64,000 bases of DNA from positions 1-64,000 of the forward strand of contig NZ_QGNJ01000004.1 of NCBI RefSeq assembly GCF_003336875.1, given 5' to 3'. The notes beneath the pieces are model-generated. The model was given only the letters and a program-made list of their open reading frames with translations, was not told the origin of the DNA and ran no database searches. Positions 53,441 to 62,362 of this stretch are shown piece by piece; the stretch's first letter is position 1; every line of letters begins with the position of its first letter. The position numbers and the translations under genes were made by a program. This stretch comes from Oleisolibacter albus (GTDB lineage: Bacteria > Pseudomonadota > Alphaproteobacteria > Azospirillales > Azospirillaceae).

Positions 53441-53804
53441 CAGATCTGGACGCCTGCTGCGGACCGGGGATACGGGGACCCCGGGGCGCGCACCTTAGTG
53501 AGGGACGGGGGCAAATCGCAACCACGGCAAAGAACATTAGCGAATTATGTTCAAATAAGGTCGCGCCTTTGTCTCCCGCGATTCATCGTGGGGTGGCCGG
53601 GCTGCGACGATTGCGATGCCGATTTGCTTCCGGTGCCGAAATTGCATCCGCTGCCCCGGGCGTGGTAACGATAGCGCGAATGTGTCAGCAGGATGGCGCG
53701 CCCGTCTGGGTGCGTTGGGGCATGCCTGTCGGGGTGTGTCCGTCGGGGGATGGACCTGCGTCCAGGATGCAGGAGACCGGGAGACCGGGTAGGGGGAATG
53801 CGGC
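53441..53804. other. 364-bp divergent intergenic region
   Basis: This region lies between the leftward GGDEF-EAL gene and the rightward two-gene operon. It includes one AT-rich stretch (53530-53575). No gene, RNA or clear repeat is supported. It must contain two divergent promoters, whose exact sites I cannot identify. Confidence 0.5.
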
Positions 53805-54671
53805 GTGTTGGACAGATTGCTTCGGCGGCTGGTCGGCGGTAACGCGGCCGCGCCGGCGGACGCCTCCGCGACTGTGGCAACGGATGAACCGGCGGCGGCA
53901 GCACCCGTTTCCATGGATGCCCTCCCCACCGCCGGGCCGGTGGGGGCGGGGCCTGTGTTTTCCTCGCGGGCCGTCCGGGATGCGGCCGTCGTCACGGCGG
54001 CCGTGGAGGCGTTGAAGCGCTTCGCCGACGGGATGGAGCCGGTGGATGATCTCGCCTTCCGCCTGGAAGGGCTGTCTACCGATCAGCTGAATTTCCTCCA
54101 ACTCAGCGTCGAACCGCTGCTGCTGCATCGCTGCGTCGCCCGCGGCGAGGACAGCAAGGGGGCCAAGGCCGCCGCGCTGCGCCGCATGCTGGGGGATCTG
54201 GCCGCTGGAACCTCGCCCGCCAGTTTCTCCTGGTCGCGGCCGGAGAAGGCACCCGCGACCCTGGCCGCGGCGCCCGCCCTGGCCCCGGTGGTGCCGCCGG
54301 TAACGGCGCCGCCACGCAGCCGCACGCCCCCGGTGCCGTTGCCGCCGCGGCGACCGCCGCCCGCCTTGTCGCCGGCCCTGCGGCCCCTGCCGCCGCGTCA
54401 GAGCGTGCCGGGACCTGCGGCGCCGCTGCCGGCCGTGGGATCGGAGCCTGCGGCCGCTGTGGCCGAGATGGACATTCCGCGCATCATCATTCCCGCCCAG
54501 ACGTCGCCGCCGGCCGAGTCCATTGCCGCGGTGCCGCCGCCGGCGCCGCCGCCCCGGCCGGCCGCCACCGCCGATGTGGCACGCCTGTCGCGGGCCGAGG
54601 CCGACCGCCGCCGGATGCGGCTGTTGGACGATCTCACCACCCACCTGTCCTCAAGCGAGGCTGTCCCATGA
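53805..54671 (+). CDS. Unknown protein with Pro/Ala-rich linker (first gene of two-gene operon)
   Basis: The 288-residue protein starts MLDRLLRRLVGGNAAAPADA. A small helical domain occupies about 60-135 (VVTAAVEALKRFADGMEPVD, LSTDQLNFLQLSVEPLLLHR). A long disordered Pro/Ala-rich linker (150-255) and a C-terminal charged helix (RLSRAEADRRRMRLLDDLTT) follow. I do not recognise a domain. Its last codons overlap the next ATG, so the two genes are coupled. Confidence 0.7.
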   Translation: MLDRLLRRLVGGNAAAPADASATVATDEPAAAAPVSMDALPTAGPVGAGPVFSSRAVRDAAVVTAAVEALKRFADGMEPVDDLAFRLEGLSTDQLNFLQLSVEPLLLHRCVARGEDSKGAKAAALRRMLGDLAAGTSPASFSWSRPEKAPATLAAAPALAPVVPPVTAPPRSRTPPVPLPPRRPPPALSPALRPLPPRQSVPGPAAPLPAVGSEPAAAVAEMDIPRIIIPAQTSPPAESIAAVPPPAPPPRPAATADVARLSRAEADRRRMRLLDDLTTHLSSSEAVP

Positions 54672-55948
54672 CCATCCAGACCAGTGACACCCGGGACGTC
54701 TCCCTGGCCGTGACCGATCCGCCCAAGCCGGCGACGGGGGAACAGCGGACGGCCGAGGTCCAGGATATGGTCGATCCCTTCGACTATGCCGAAACCATCG
54801 TGCGCGACCTGGCCCTGCATGTGGGCAGCCGTCTCCGTGACTTCCGCACCGATCTGGCCGCCCTGCACGGAAGCGTGGCGCAGTTGCCGGAGACGCTGAA
54901 GATCGGGGTGTTGGGCCAGAGCCTGCAGGAACTGCGCGAGCGCCTGGCCCATCTGACCGGCGTGGTCAGCCAGCAGGTGTCGCGTTATCCCGAGGAGCTG
55001 GAGCGGGTCGCCCGCAATGCCGGGGACCTGACCAACCGCGTGGCCGGCCTGGAATCCTGGATCGCCGCCGCCCGCCAGTCGATCGCCCAGGGGGACCAGC
55101 CGAACCTGCCGCTGCCCAGCGGCGGGCTGGTCGGCTACGACCAGTTCGACAAGGTCATCGCCCAGGTGCATGAGTCGATCATGCGTGTGGTGGCGGCTGT
55201 GCGCGATCTGCAACTGGATCTGCGTGACCTGCGCAGCGACGTGCGGGGGCAGCCCGCCGTCAGCATGCCCGCCCGCGTGGTCGAGGAGGAGCCGCGGCCC
55301 GATCCGCTGGCCGATCTCAACCGCATCAACGAGCGTCTGGCCGACCTTGATGCCAAGGTCACCGACGGGCGTGGCCGGCGGGCACAGACCGAACAACTGG
55401 CCAGTCTGGTTTTCGGTGCCTGGGGGCGCTTGAGCCAGCCGGCCGGGGCGGAGGCGCTGCGCCAGACCACCGAGCAGGTCCTGGGCTTCATCACCACCCG
55501 CGTGGCCCATATGGTGCGGGCACCGCAGGTTCCCAAAGGGTCCGGCATCGTGGCCGTCGGCAGCGGGGATGGTCCCAGCGCCAGCGTCGTCGTGCTGCTG
55601 GCGACAGAGGATCTCTGTGGCCGTGTCTGGCAGATGGCCGCCGCCGGCACCGAACTGCGCAGCAATGACGCCGATGCCGCGACCGTCCGCACCCCCTGCT
55701 GGCGGGCATTGCTGTCGGCCGCGGGGTTGGTGGAGCAGGCGCAGCCCGGTGCCGTGGTGGTTCCGGTCCTGGTCTATGGTCACGGCATGCTGGACCAGCT
55801 GCCCGGCCGCGATGCGGTGGCCGCCTTCGGCCAGTCGGTTGGTGCCGTGGCGGCGGCGGGCCGGCTGGTCAGCATCGGCGCGCCGGGCCTGGCACTGCCC
55901 GGTCTCGGCACCCCGGACGATCTGCGCCAGGCCCTGGCCGGTCTCTGA
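54668..55948 (+). CDS. Unknown protein with long coiled-coil region (second gene of operon)
   Basis: The 426-residue protein starts MTIQTSDTRDVSLAVTDPPK. About 35-240 is heptad-like and strongly helical (FRTDLAALHGSVAQLPETLK, DQFDKVIAQVHESIMRVVAA, LADLNRINERLADLDAKVTD). A compact domain after about 285 has GSGIVAVGSGDGPSASVVVL and a Gly-rich end. No signal peptide or membrane helix is clear. The gene pair suggests a structural or scaffolding complex, but this is a guess. Confidence 0.7.
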   Translation: MTIQTSDTRDVSLAVTDPPKPATGEQRTAEVQDMVDPFDYAETIVRDLALHVGSRLRDFRTDLAALHGSVAQLPETLKIGVLGQSLQELRERLAHLTGVVSQQVSRYPEELERVARNAGDLTNRVAGLESWIAAARQSIAQGDQPNLPLPSGGLVGYDQFDKVIAQVHESIMRVVAAVRDLQLDLRDLRSDVRGQPAVSMPARVVEEEPRPDPLADLNRINERLADLDAKVTDGRGRRAQTEQLASLVFGAWGRLSQPAGAEALRQTTEQVLGFITTRVAHMVRAPQVPKGSGIVAVGSGDGPSASVVVLLATEDLCGRVWQMAAAGTELRSNDADAATVRTPCWRALLSAAGLVEQAQPGAVVVPVLVYGHGMLDQLPGRDAVAAFGQSVGAVAAAGRLVSIGAPGLALPGLGTPDDLRQALAGL

Positions 55949-55956
55949 GACCGCCG

Positions 55957-56961
55957 TCAGGGACCCTTTCCCACGGGCGCCGGCAGGTCCTCCGCGGTCG
56001 TGGCCTGCTGCACGGGCAGGCGGATCTCGAACCGCGTGCCCCGCCCGGGAGCACTGTCCAGCTCAACCGTGCCGCCGAGAGGGCCGGTCACCAGGTCCCG
56101 CACGATGTGCAGGCCAAGGCCGCTGCCCCCGTCCCCGGGCCGGGTGGTGAAGAAGGGGGTGAAGGCCTGTTGCCGGACCCCGTCCGCCATGCCGCAGCCA
56201 TTGTCGGCCACCCGCAGCAGCAGATGTCCCTCGCCGTCCGCCGTGGCGGCAAGGCGGATCAGGGCCTTGTCCGCGGGACTTGGAAAGGCGTGCATCACGG
56301 CGTTCTGCACCAGATTGGTGACCACCCGCGCCAGCAGCCCGGGCCGGGTGGTGAGGTAAAGCCCGTCCGCGCCCTCCACCTGCAGGGCGATTCCCCGGCG
56401 ACGGGCCAGGGGCGTAAGGCCGCGGGCGATATCGCGCAGATAAGCCGTCAGATCCAGGCGACGCGTGGCCGGGCTGCAGCCGTCGGCCGAAACCTGCTTG
56501 CAACTGCGCAGCAGCTCGGCACTGCGGCCGAGATTGGTTTCCATGACGGCAAGCCCTTCGCCCAGCAGGTCGAGGAAGCGCTCCAGGGCCGCGCGTGTCA
56601 GCCGGTTCTGCCGGAACAGCCCCGCCAGATCCTGGTGCTCCGCCGCCAGATGGCTGGTCAGGGTCAGCGCCACGCCGACCGGCGTATTCAGGTCATGGAT
56701 GACGCCGGCGGCGAGAAGCTCCAGCCCGCGCGGCTGCTCGCCCTCCCGGTCGAACATCCGGGCTGCCCGGGCCAGGCCCGTCCCGTGGCGGTCGGCGTGG
56801 TCGCTTCCCGGGCGGCCGGGCATCCGGCCATCACGGCCACACCCATCATCGTCGTGGTCGTCAGAACCGGAACTGTCTGACCGGGCACGGTTCGGGCCGG
56901 CGGGCTGCAGCCGCAGACCATGGGGCGTCCCGTCCTGGTTGTCGTCGCCGTCCAGAATCAT
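55957..56961 (-). CDS. Soluble sensor histidine kinase
   Basis: The 334-residue protein starts MILDGDDNQDGTPHGLRLQP. The first 85 residues are charged and disordered. The dimerisation box is LLAAGVIHDLNTPVGVALTL with the His at about 101. The ATPase domain has RVVTNLVQNAVMHAFPSPAD, VADNGCGMADGVRQQAFTPF and GGSGLGLHIVRDLVTGPLGG. There is no membrane helix, and no response regulator is adjacent. It converges with the operon at 54668-55948. Confidence 0.88.
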   Translation of the reverse strand: MILDGDDNQDGTPHGLRLQPAGPNRARSDSSGSDDHDDDGCGRDGRMPGRPGSDHADRHGTGLARAARMFDREGEQPRGLELLAAGVIHDLNTPVGVALTLTSHLAAEHQDLAGLFRQNRLTRAALERFLDLLGEGLAVMETNLGRSAELLRSCKQVSADGCSPATRRLDLTAYLRDIARGLTPLARRRGIALQVEGADGLYLTTRPGLLARVVTNLVQNAVMHAFPSPADKALIRLAATADGEGHLLLRVADNGCGMADGVRQQAFTPFFTTRPGDGGSGLGLHIVRDLVTGPLGGTVELDSAPGRGTRFEIRLPVQQATTAEDLPAPVGKGP

Positions 56962-57053
56962 GTGCTTCCATAGGGTGTCGTGGCAAAATTCTCGTGCCGC
57001 GAGAGAACCCTACGGATTTTCTAAATGGGAGGCAATGCCATCCGCGGCGGCAC

Positions 57054-57458
57054 TCACCGCTGGTGCGGGTCGCGGGACAGTCCCCGGCCGGTCAGGGCCT
57101 GCAGATAGGTGCCCCAGATCTCCTCCTGCCGACTTCCCAGCGTGTAGAGGTAGGTCCAGGAGAAGATACCGGTGTCGTGCCCGTCGTCGAACAGCAGCTT
57201 GACGGCATAATTACCCACCGATTCGACGCCGGTGATGCCGACTCGGGACTTTCCGGCCACGATCTGCTTCTGGCCGGGGCCATGGCCCTGGACTTCGGCC
57301 GACGGGCTTTCCACCCGCAGATATTCCGCCGGCAGCCGGAACAGGCTGCCATCCTCGAAGCGGATCTCCAGCACCCGCTCCTCCCGCTTCAGCCGGATCT
57401 CCTCCGGCCAATGGCGGCTGCCCTGGCTGTCGCTGGCGAAGTCTTCCGCGATGGGCAT
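57054..57458 (-). CDS. DUF971 family protein
   Basis: The 134-residue protein starts MPIAEDFASDSQGSRHWPEE. DUF971 features are EIRLKREERVLEIRFEDGSL, FRLPAEYLRVESPSAEVQGH, and VGNYAVKLLFDDGHDTGIFS followed by WTYLYTLG. The domain resembles the N-terminal part of gamma-butyrobetaine hydroxylase-type proteins. It is often encoded with iron-sulfur or thioredoxin-linked genes, but its function is unknown. A Trm112-like gene precedes it in transcription order. Confidence 0.92.
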   Translation of the reverse strand: MPIAEDFASDSQGSRHWPEEIRLKREERVLEIRFEDGSLFRLPAEYLRVESPSAEVQGHGPGQKQIVAGKSRVGITGVESVGNYAVKLLFDDGHDTGIFSWTYLYTLGSRQEEIWGTYLQALTGRGLSRDPHQR

Positions 57459-57480
57459 GGTGTCGTGCTCCCGGTCCGGC

Positions 57481-57675
57481 TCAGGCGGCCGGCTGGTCCA
57501 GGGGGCGGGCCTCGTCCACCAGCATGATGGGGATGCCGTCGCGGATGGGATAGGCCAGGCCGGCCCGGTCGCTGATCAGCTCCTGCCGTTCGACATCATA
57601 GCGCAACGGACCCTTGGTCAGCGGGCAGACCAGGATCTCCAGCAGCTTCGGATCCACCTTGGCGGCTTCGGGCAT
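57481..57675 (-). CDS. Trm112 family protein
   Basis: The 64-residue protein starts [20 protein letters not shown], with [20 protein letters not shown] and [20 protein letters not shown]. This is the short bacterial Trm112/YcaR form (ending ..[11 protein letters not shown]..). Eukaryotic Trm112 activates methyltransferases; bacterial members may do likewise. It has only one Cys, so it cannot form the full zinc site. It lies 22 bp before the DUF971 gene. Confidence 0.92.
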   Translation of the reverse strand: MPEAAKVDPKLLEILVCPLTKGPLRYDVERQELISDRAGLAYPIRDGIPIMLVDEARPLDQPAA

Positions 57676-57733
57676 GACGGACTCCTCGTTGTCCGCCGGC
57701 AACCGGCGGCATCAGGGGCAGGGGGCGATGGCG

Positions 57734-58390
57734 TCAATGGCAGCAGGGGTCGCCGCCGCCCTTGTCGTGCACCGCCATTTCGATCAGTGCAAGCAGCATC
57801 TTCGCCCGTGTCGGCAGGTCGGGCGCCTCCAGCAGCGCCTGTTTCTCCGGCGGCTCGAACGGGCAGATCATCGACAGCGAGGTCACCAGCCGCTCGTCCG
57901 GCGCCTCGCCGATGGCGTCCCAGTTGGCGCTGATGTCCTGCTGGCGGAAATAGGCCTTCAGCCCGGCCAGCAGGCGGGGACGGTCGATGCCGCCGTCCGT
58001 CTCCTCCAGGTCCGCCTCGAACCCGCCCCAGTCCGGCACGACGCGGCGATAGCCGCGGGTCGTCGCCAGCTCCAGCCCCGGCCGGAAGCGGCAGACGCCG
58101 GTGAGCGTGACGAGGAAGCGCCCATCCTCCGTCTCGGTGAAGGAGGTGATGCGGCCGGCGCAGCCCATGGGATAGAGCGAGGGGGGGCCTGCCCCCTCCC
58201 GCGGCATGGGCTGGATCATCCCGATCATCCGGTCACCGGCCAGGGCGTCGCGCGTCATGGCCAGATAGCGGGGCTCGAAGATGTTCAGGGGCAGCTTGCC
58301 GCGGGGCAGAAGCAGCACCCCCGTCAGGGGAAAGACGGGGATGCTGTGCGGCAGCTGGTCGAAGGTCGGGTCGAAGGGGTTCGGGCTCAT
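57734..58390 (-). CDS. LON peptidase substrate-binding domain protein
   Basis: The 218-residue protein starts MSPNPFDPTFDQLPHSIPVF, and its ATG overlaps the thioredoxin stop (ATGA). The LON N-terminal domain is shown by IPVFPLTGVLLLPRGKLPLN, IFEPRYLAMTRDALAGDRMI and GCAGRITSFTETEDGRFLVT. There is no ATPase or protease domain, so it is a stand-alone substrate-recognition protein. Its role with thioredoxin is probably in protein quality control (inference). Confidence 0.92.
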   Translation of the reverse strand: MSPNPFDPTFDQLPHSIPVFPLTGVLLLPRGKLPLNIFEPRYLAMTRDALAGDRMIGMIQPMPREGAGPPSLYPMGCAGRITSFTETEDGRFLVTLTGVCRFRPGLELATTRGYRRVVPDWGGFEADLEETDGGIDRPRLLAGLKAYFRQQDISANWDAIGEAPDERLVTSLSMICPFEPPEKQALLEAPDLPTRAKMLLALIEMAVHDKGGGDPCCH

Positions 58391-59316
58391 GCAAATAAGA
58401 TAGAGGACAATTTCCGACGGGCCATGACCGTCAGCTTGTCCGTGGGCCCGAAAGCCTCGAAAAGTTTCAGCAGCTGCTTGCGGGCAGCCTGCTCGTTCCA
58501 CTCCCGGTCGCGCTTGATGATCTCCAGCAGCGCCTCGACGGCGGCTTCGCGCTGGTCGGCCGCATAAAGCGCCATGGCCAGATCATAGCGCGCCTGATGG
58601 TTGTCCGGCTCCCGGGCCACAATGTTCGTCAGCTCGGGGATGGGACCGGCCTGCTTGGCCTGCTCGGCCAGATCCAGCTGGGTCTTCACCGCGGCCAGCT
58701 CGGCCGACTTGGCCACGGCGTCCGGAGCGCCGTCCAGCATCTGCTTGGCTTCCTCGACCTGGCCGATGGCCAGCAGACAGCGCACCAGACCGGCATAGGC
58801 GGCGGCATTCTCCGGCTCCGCCTGCAGCACCTCGTTGTAGATGGCGGCGGCGGTCTGGATGTCGCCCTGGCCCAGGGCGGCGGCGGCTTCCTCCAGGATG
58901 GCCTTGATGTCGGCCGCACCGGGCGCGCCGCCGGCCGCCTGCACCAGCCGGTCGACGAAGGCCTTGATCTGGGATTCCGGCAGGGCGCCCTGGAACCCGT
59001 CGACCGGCCGGCCCTGGTAGAAGGCATAGACGGTGGGGATGGACTGCACCCGCAGCTGCCCGGCCACGCCCGGGTTCTTGTCGGTGTCGATCTTCACCAG
59101 CTTCACCGCGCCCTTGGCGGCGGTGACCACCTTCTCCAGGATCGGACCCAGCTGCTTGCAGGGGCCGCACCAGGTGGCCCAGAAATCGACGATGACCGGC
59201 ACCGTGCGCGAGGCCTCGATCACGTCGGCCATGAAGGTGGCGTCGCTGCCGTCCTTGATGACATCGGTGGCGGCCGGCTTCGGTCCGGGGCCGGCGTTGG
59301 GGGAGATGCTGAACAT
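58387..59316 (-). CDS. Thioredoxin-TPR co-chaperone (CnoX/YbbN-like)
   Basis: The 309-residue protein starts MFSISPNAGPGPKPAATDVI. The thioredoxin domain (about 20-130) has VIVDFWATWCGPCKQLGPIL and the cis-Pro in SIPTVYAFYQG. A tetratricopeptide-like C-terminal half (about 140-305) has GDIQTAAAIYNEVLQAEPEN, EPDNHQARYDLAMALYAADQ and a final REWNEQAARKQLLKLFEAFG. The architecture is that of CnoX/YbbN, which protects proteins and hands them to DnaK or GroEL. This copy has the full WCGPC active site. Confidence 0.94.
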   Translation of the reverse strand: MFSISPNAGPGPKPAATDVIKDGSDATFMADVIEASRTVPVIVDFWATWCGPCKQLGPILEKVVTAAKGAVKLVKIDTDKNPGVAGQLRVQSIPTVYAFYQGRPVDGFQGALPESQIKAFVDRLVQAAGGAPGAADIKAILEEAAAALGQGDIQTAAAIYNEVLQAEPENAAAYAGLVRCLLAIGQVEEAKQMLDGAPDAVAKSAELAAVKTQLDLAEQAKQAGPIPELTNIVAREPDNHQARYDLAMALYAADQREAAVEALLEIIKRDREWNEQAARKQLLKLFEAFGPTDKLTVMARRKLSSILFA

Positions 59317-59568
59317 CGGTGCGGTCCCTGGGGTTTCTCGGGGTCGGTTGATGAGCGGCGATCGCCGCACCGGTTATATAGTCCGCGTCCGCCGCAACCG
59401 CAAACGGGGCAGCCGGAGGATGGAAGAGGCGGAGCCGGCGGGCAGGCCGACCGGTCGTGACGGAACGGTGAAGAAAGTGCTTGCAAGCCGGAAAGAGCTG
59501 GCTATATTCCGCGCTCACCGCCGGACAGCAACCGGCGGCGCCGCGAAAGCGGACATCCGGACTGGCAT

Positions 59569-59643
59569 GCGGGCGTAGCTCAGGGGTAGAGCACAACCTT
59601 GCCAAGGTTGGGGTCGAGGGTTCGAATCCCTTCGCCCGCTCCA
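59569..59643 (+). tRNA. tRNA-Gly (anticodon GCC)
   Basis: A full cloverleaf: acceptor GCGGGCG/CGCCCGC, D arm GCTC..GAGC, anticodon stem CAACC/GGTTG with loop TTGCCAA (GCC), T loop TTCGAAT, and an encoded CCA. Its 3' end is followed by a hairpin, then by non-coding repeats and a type I restriction-modification locus, so it is a plausible attachment site. Confidence 0.97.
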
Positions 59644-59668
59644 GTTTTAGAGCGGAATATCAATGACT

Positions 59669-59699
59669 TAGGGGCCGTCTGTTCAGCAGACGGCCCCTA
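59669..59699 (+). terminator. Perfect 13-bp hairpin after tRNA-Gly
   Basis: TAGGGGCCGTCTG (59669-59681), loop TTCAG, and CAGACGGCCCCTA (59687-59699) pair without mismatch. It begins 26 bases after the tRNA CCA and is followed by GTCGTTT. It is a likely intrinsic terminator of the tRNA transcript. Confidence 0.6.
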
Positions 59700-59700
59700 G

Positions 59701-59813
59701 TCGTTTGGGCTGGTGTCCACATGGTGTCCACCGGAACGAAAGTGGTGGACACCAGCGCCGTCCGTGGTGTCCACCGTCCGTTCGGCGGGACGCTCGGGGC
59801 GATGCCCAAACGA
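59701..59813. repeat. Clustered 10-bp repeats framed by an inverted repeat (possible integrase arm region)
   Basis: The 10-mer TGGTGTCCAC occurs at 59711-59720, 59722-59731 and 59765-59774, and inverted (GTGGACACCA) at 59745-59754. The block is bordered by TCGTTTGGGC (59701-59710) and its exact reverse complement GCCCAAACGA (59804-59813). It sits directly 3' of tRNA-Gly, where phage or island attachment sites often hold integrase or excisionase arm sites. No integrase gene was seen in the window. The rest of 59644-60079 holds no supported gene. Confidence 0.65.
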
Positions 59814-59818
59814 TATCG

Positions 59819-59851
59819 AGCGACGCGGCTTCCATATCGGAAGCGTCGCTT
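59819..59851 (-). terminator. Imperfect hairpin downstream of the XRE gene
   Basis: Around GCGACGCGGCTTCC, ATATC and GGAAGCGTCGC, two arms pair with a small bulge. It lies about 230 bp beyond the end of the leftward XRE gene, and could be its terminator or part of the repeat region. Confidence 0.3.
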
Positions 59852-60079
59852 CGTTCAACGGCGAGCGTCGCGCCAGCGCGGGAGCGTCAGCGCATGATGG
59901 TGCGTGGTCGGCGCGGGGCGGAAGGGTTCACCTTCGATCACCCGCCACACCTCCCCCCGCCAAATCCAAAAGGGGGCTTTCATGAGCGCCGGGCACGGCT
60001 TGTCAGGTCCGATGCCACGCACTTCGCCGGGCGGAAGCCTTTCCGTGGATGGCGTCACGGGGCAACGATCCCGATTGCG

Positions 60080-60427
60080 CTACTCCGTCACCGAATCGGT
60101 GCGGTGGAAGTCCATCAAGACGGCGGATTGCTTGATGGCGATGCGCAGCCCGTCATCCGACAGCGAACGGATCACCGACAGAAGCTCGCTCACCAGCCGC
60201 TCGCGCTCTTCCGGCTCTTCCCGCACGTCGGCAACGCCAAGCAGTTCGTTCGGCGTGACGTCGAGCGTCCGGCTGATCCTCACCAGTGTCGCAAGGTCGG
60301 GTTCGCGCGTGTCCGCGACATAATGGGCGTACCGACGCTCACCCAAGCCGACACGTCGGGCGACTTCCGCGTCCGACATGCCCAAGAGCCGCGCTCGCTC
60401 GCGCAATCTGTCGCCAAATCCCTGCAT
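60080..60427 (-). CDS. XRE-family transcriptional regulator
   Basis: The 115-residue protein starts MQGFGDRLRERARLLGMSDA. The helix-turn-helix (EVARRVGLGERRYAHYVADT then REPDLATLVRISRTLDVTPN) is typical of XRE. A helical C-terminus (ERLVSELLSVIRSLSDDGLR) probably dimerises. It lies between tRNA-Gly and the restriction-modification genes, so it may control the island or the RM locus (inference). Confidence 0.9.
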   Translation of the reverse strand: MQGFGDRLRERARLLGMSDAEVARRVGLGERRYAHYVADTREPDLATLVRISRTLDVTPNELLGVADVREEPEERERLVSELLSVIRSLSDDGLRIAIKQSAVLMDFHRTDSVTE

Positions 60428-60501
60428 AGGAACAAAATGGACTAGCCAGACGGCACGTATCTATGCACGTTATGGGCTCTCTAATCCGTCCATAACGGCA
60501 T

Positions 60502-60963
60502 GTGGTGTTGACCGTGCTGCCTCTGAGCTACAATGCGCGCGCAAACGCGGTTCTTGCTGCCGCCCTTACGTTCTCCGTCGCCGCAGGTGACTCACATGCG
60601 CAAGAACGTGGCTCCGGCTATCTCGCGTTTCAGCGGTGGTTACACGCGGCGGACGTGGCCGCGAACGATGCCATCACATACGAAGTATGCGGCTGGGGCA
60701 TGATCGACCTGCGCACACCGTTCCTCGCCGCAGCGATCAAGCAAAGCGTGGACGTGACAGCGTGGGATGATCTGGCGAAGCGGTACGACAACGCGGCCCG
60801 TGAACGTCGGCGGACGGAAGCGGTGTTGACCGCGCACGGGGCAAACGCGCCGATGCAGCGCACAAGCGGCCTTTACGCCACGGGAGGATGCACCGACGCG
60901 GTTCGGGAGCGGACCGAGCAACAGGTATCGGTGCCTATAGCCTTGAAAGAGAAACAGTTCTGA
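60502..60963 (+). CDS. Secreted protein of unknown function
   Basis: The 153-residue protein uses a GTG start (MVLTVLPLSYNARANAVLAA). A signal peptide (AVLAAALTFSVAAGDSHAQE) is likely cut after SHA. The mature part has WLHAADVAANDAITYEVCGW and several Arg-rich stretches, with two Cys. I do not recognise a family. It is divergent from the XRE gene (74 bp) and convergent with hsdS (7 bp apart). Confidence 0.6.
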   Translation: MVLTVLPLSYNARANAVLAAALTFSVAAGDSHAQERGSGYLAFQRWLHAADVAANDAITYEVCGWGMIDLRTPFLAAAIKQSVDVTAWDDLAKRYDNAARERRRTEAVLTAHGANAPMQRTSGLYATGGCTDAVRERTEQQVSVPIALKEKQF

Positions 60964-60970
60964 AAATTGG

Positions 60971-62362
60971 TCACGCGATAACCGCAACCTGTCCAACGAT
61001 TATTCTTTCGACATTCCTTATAGAGGCCGATGAAATTTTGTGTGCTGAATCAGTAATAGTGGAAACCTTTGCTTGCTCAATGCGAATTTTATTCATCAGT
61101 TCCTGCTGAACATTCAGCGGAGGCAGGGCAAGGCGAAGGTTCAGAAGCGCACCCTTCGTTATGTTTTTCATCGTCGGTGACGTTCCGGTGACGTTCGCCT
61201 CAATCTGTTCTCGAAGGAATGGCGTCTTGGTGATGTAATCAAGATACTCTGCATCAATGGGACTATCTGGCAGCCAAACCGCCCGGAATATCTTGTCGCA
61301 AAGCATCAATCGCTTTGGGGTATCCTTAACCAACACAGACGCTCCGACAAGCCTAGTAATGTTTGCGCGGCTTATCAGCCAATCTCCGGTCATAATTTCC
61401 AAATTTGGACGTGGGTCGAGCGTTTTTGGAAGAGCCTTATTTTCCAGCGGGTTGAATTTCCCAAAGGAAACCGCGCCAAGCCTCAGAACACCCCATTCAT
61501 CGTCTTCAGCCCGGCGTTCAAGGCATTTCGGGCTCCAACCATTCACCAAATCCGCAATGGTGTCGCCAAGCCGAACAACAGGGTATTTGCCTTCGGATAT
61601 ATCCGAGCGAACAAGCCCCTTCTGATTGACATCTACGCCCCATCGGGCATCAAGCTCACTCCAATTCAGCGCAAATGCTTTTTCAGACCGCCCCGCGCCG
61701 GGCATTGTCAGACCCAATGCGGCAAGGAATTCGACTTCAATCGACCGCTCCAAAATGGCAGCTTCGTTTCGCAAACGCTCTGCTTCCAATTGCGCTTGTT
61801 GCCATTCGCGCACGATTGCGCGCTGCACGTCCCTTGAGGGAAGCGGCACCTCGATATGCTCAAGATCATCAGGCTGAACGCGTTTCCGTCCACTTGCTCC
61901 GCTGATCATGCCATTGATCTTACGGCGAAAAGCCTGAGTTCTGAATAGAAGTTTAATGTAATCTGGATCTGTGACGCTTGTATCTACAGAATACACGGGA
62001 AATTCGCTGGTGACAGCGACAGTGCCGAGTTTCCGCGGAATGACGCCAATAGCACCATTTCTGACATCAATTTTTGAGAATACAACATCGCCTGCATCAG
62101 CACGGAACAAATTTCCTTTCAGTGCCGATGCTTCCCGCTCGCGCGGAACGATGTCGCCCGTGAACTGGATTGTAATGAGCTTGATGTCGGCGTTACCGTC
62201 TTGGCGTGGATCAAGACCAATCGATTTTCTTTTCAACGCCTTCCCAAGCGGGCTTATCACCTGTTTGGGCCAATGCCAATCCAACACGGCGAAACTTGAA
62301 ACACTCCATCGGTCAATTTCGCTGAAGTTGACGGCAAATGCTTTCCGCATACCGCTAGGCAT
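60971..62362 (-). CDS. hsdS: Type I restriction-modification specificity subunit HsdS
   Basis: The 463-residue protein starts MPSGMRKAFAVNFSEIDRWS. This ATG overlaps the hsdM stop by 8 bp and is preferred to an upstream start at 62389. Two target recognition domains are seen, each followed by a helical spacer: the first ends with REWQQAQLEAERLRNEAAIL and the second begins with FALNWSELDARWGVDVNQKG and ends with INKIRIEQ-like NKIRIEQAKVSTITDSAHKI. It decides which DNA sequence the complex methylates or cuts. The low-GC stretches here differ from the rest of the window, suggesting transfer. Confidence 0.92.
   Translation of the reverse strand: MPSGMRKAFAVNFSEIDRWSVSSFAVLDWHWPKQVISPLGKALKRKSIGLDPRQDGNADIKLITIQFTGDIVPREREASALKGNLFRADAGDVVFSKIDVRNGAIGVIPRKLGTVAVTSEFPVYSVDTSVTDPDYIKLLFRTQAFRRKINGMISGASGRKRVQPDDLEHIEVPLPSRDVQRAIVREWQQAQLEAERLRNEAAILERSIEVEFLAALGLTMPGAGRSEKAFALNWSELDARWGVDVNQKGLVRSDISEGKYPVVRLGDTIADLVNGWSPKCLERRAEDDEWGVLRLGAVSFGKFNPLENKALPKTLDPRPNLEIMTGDWLISRANITRLVGASVLVKDTPKRLMLCDKIFRAVWLPDSPIDAEYLDYITKTPFLREQIEANVTGTSPTMKNITKGALLNLRLALPPLNVQQELMNKIRIEQAKVSTITDSAHKISSASIRNVERIIVGQVAVIA

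Noticed and set aside
59705-60445. 246-residue open frame after tRNA-Gly
   Set aside because: It runs through the repeats and antisense to the XRE gene, without any recognisable domain.
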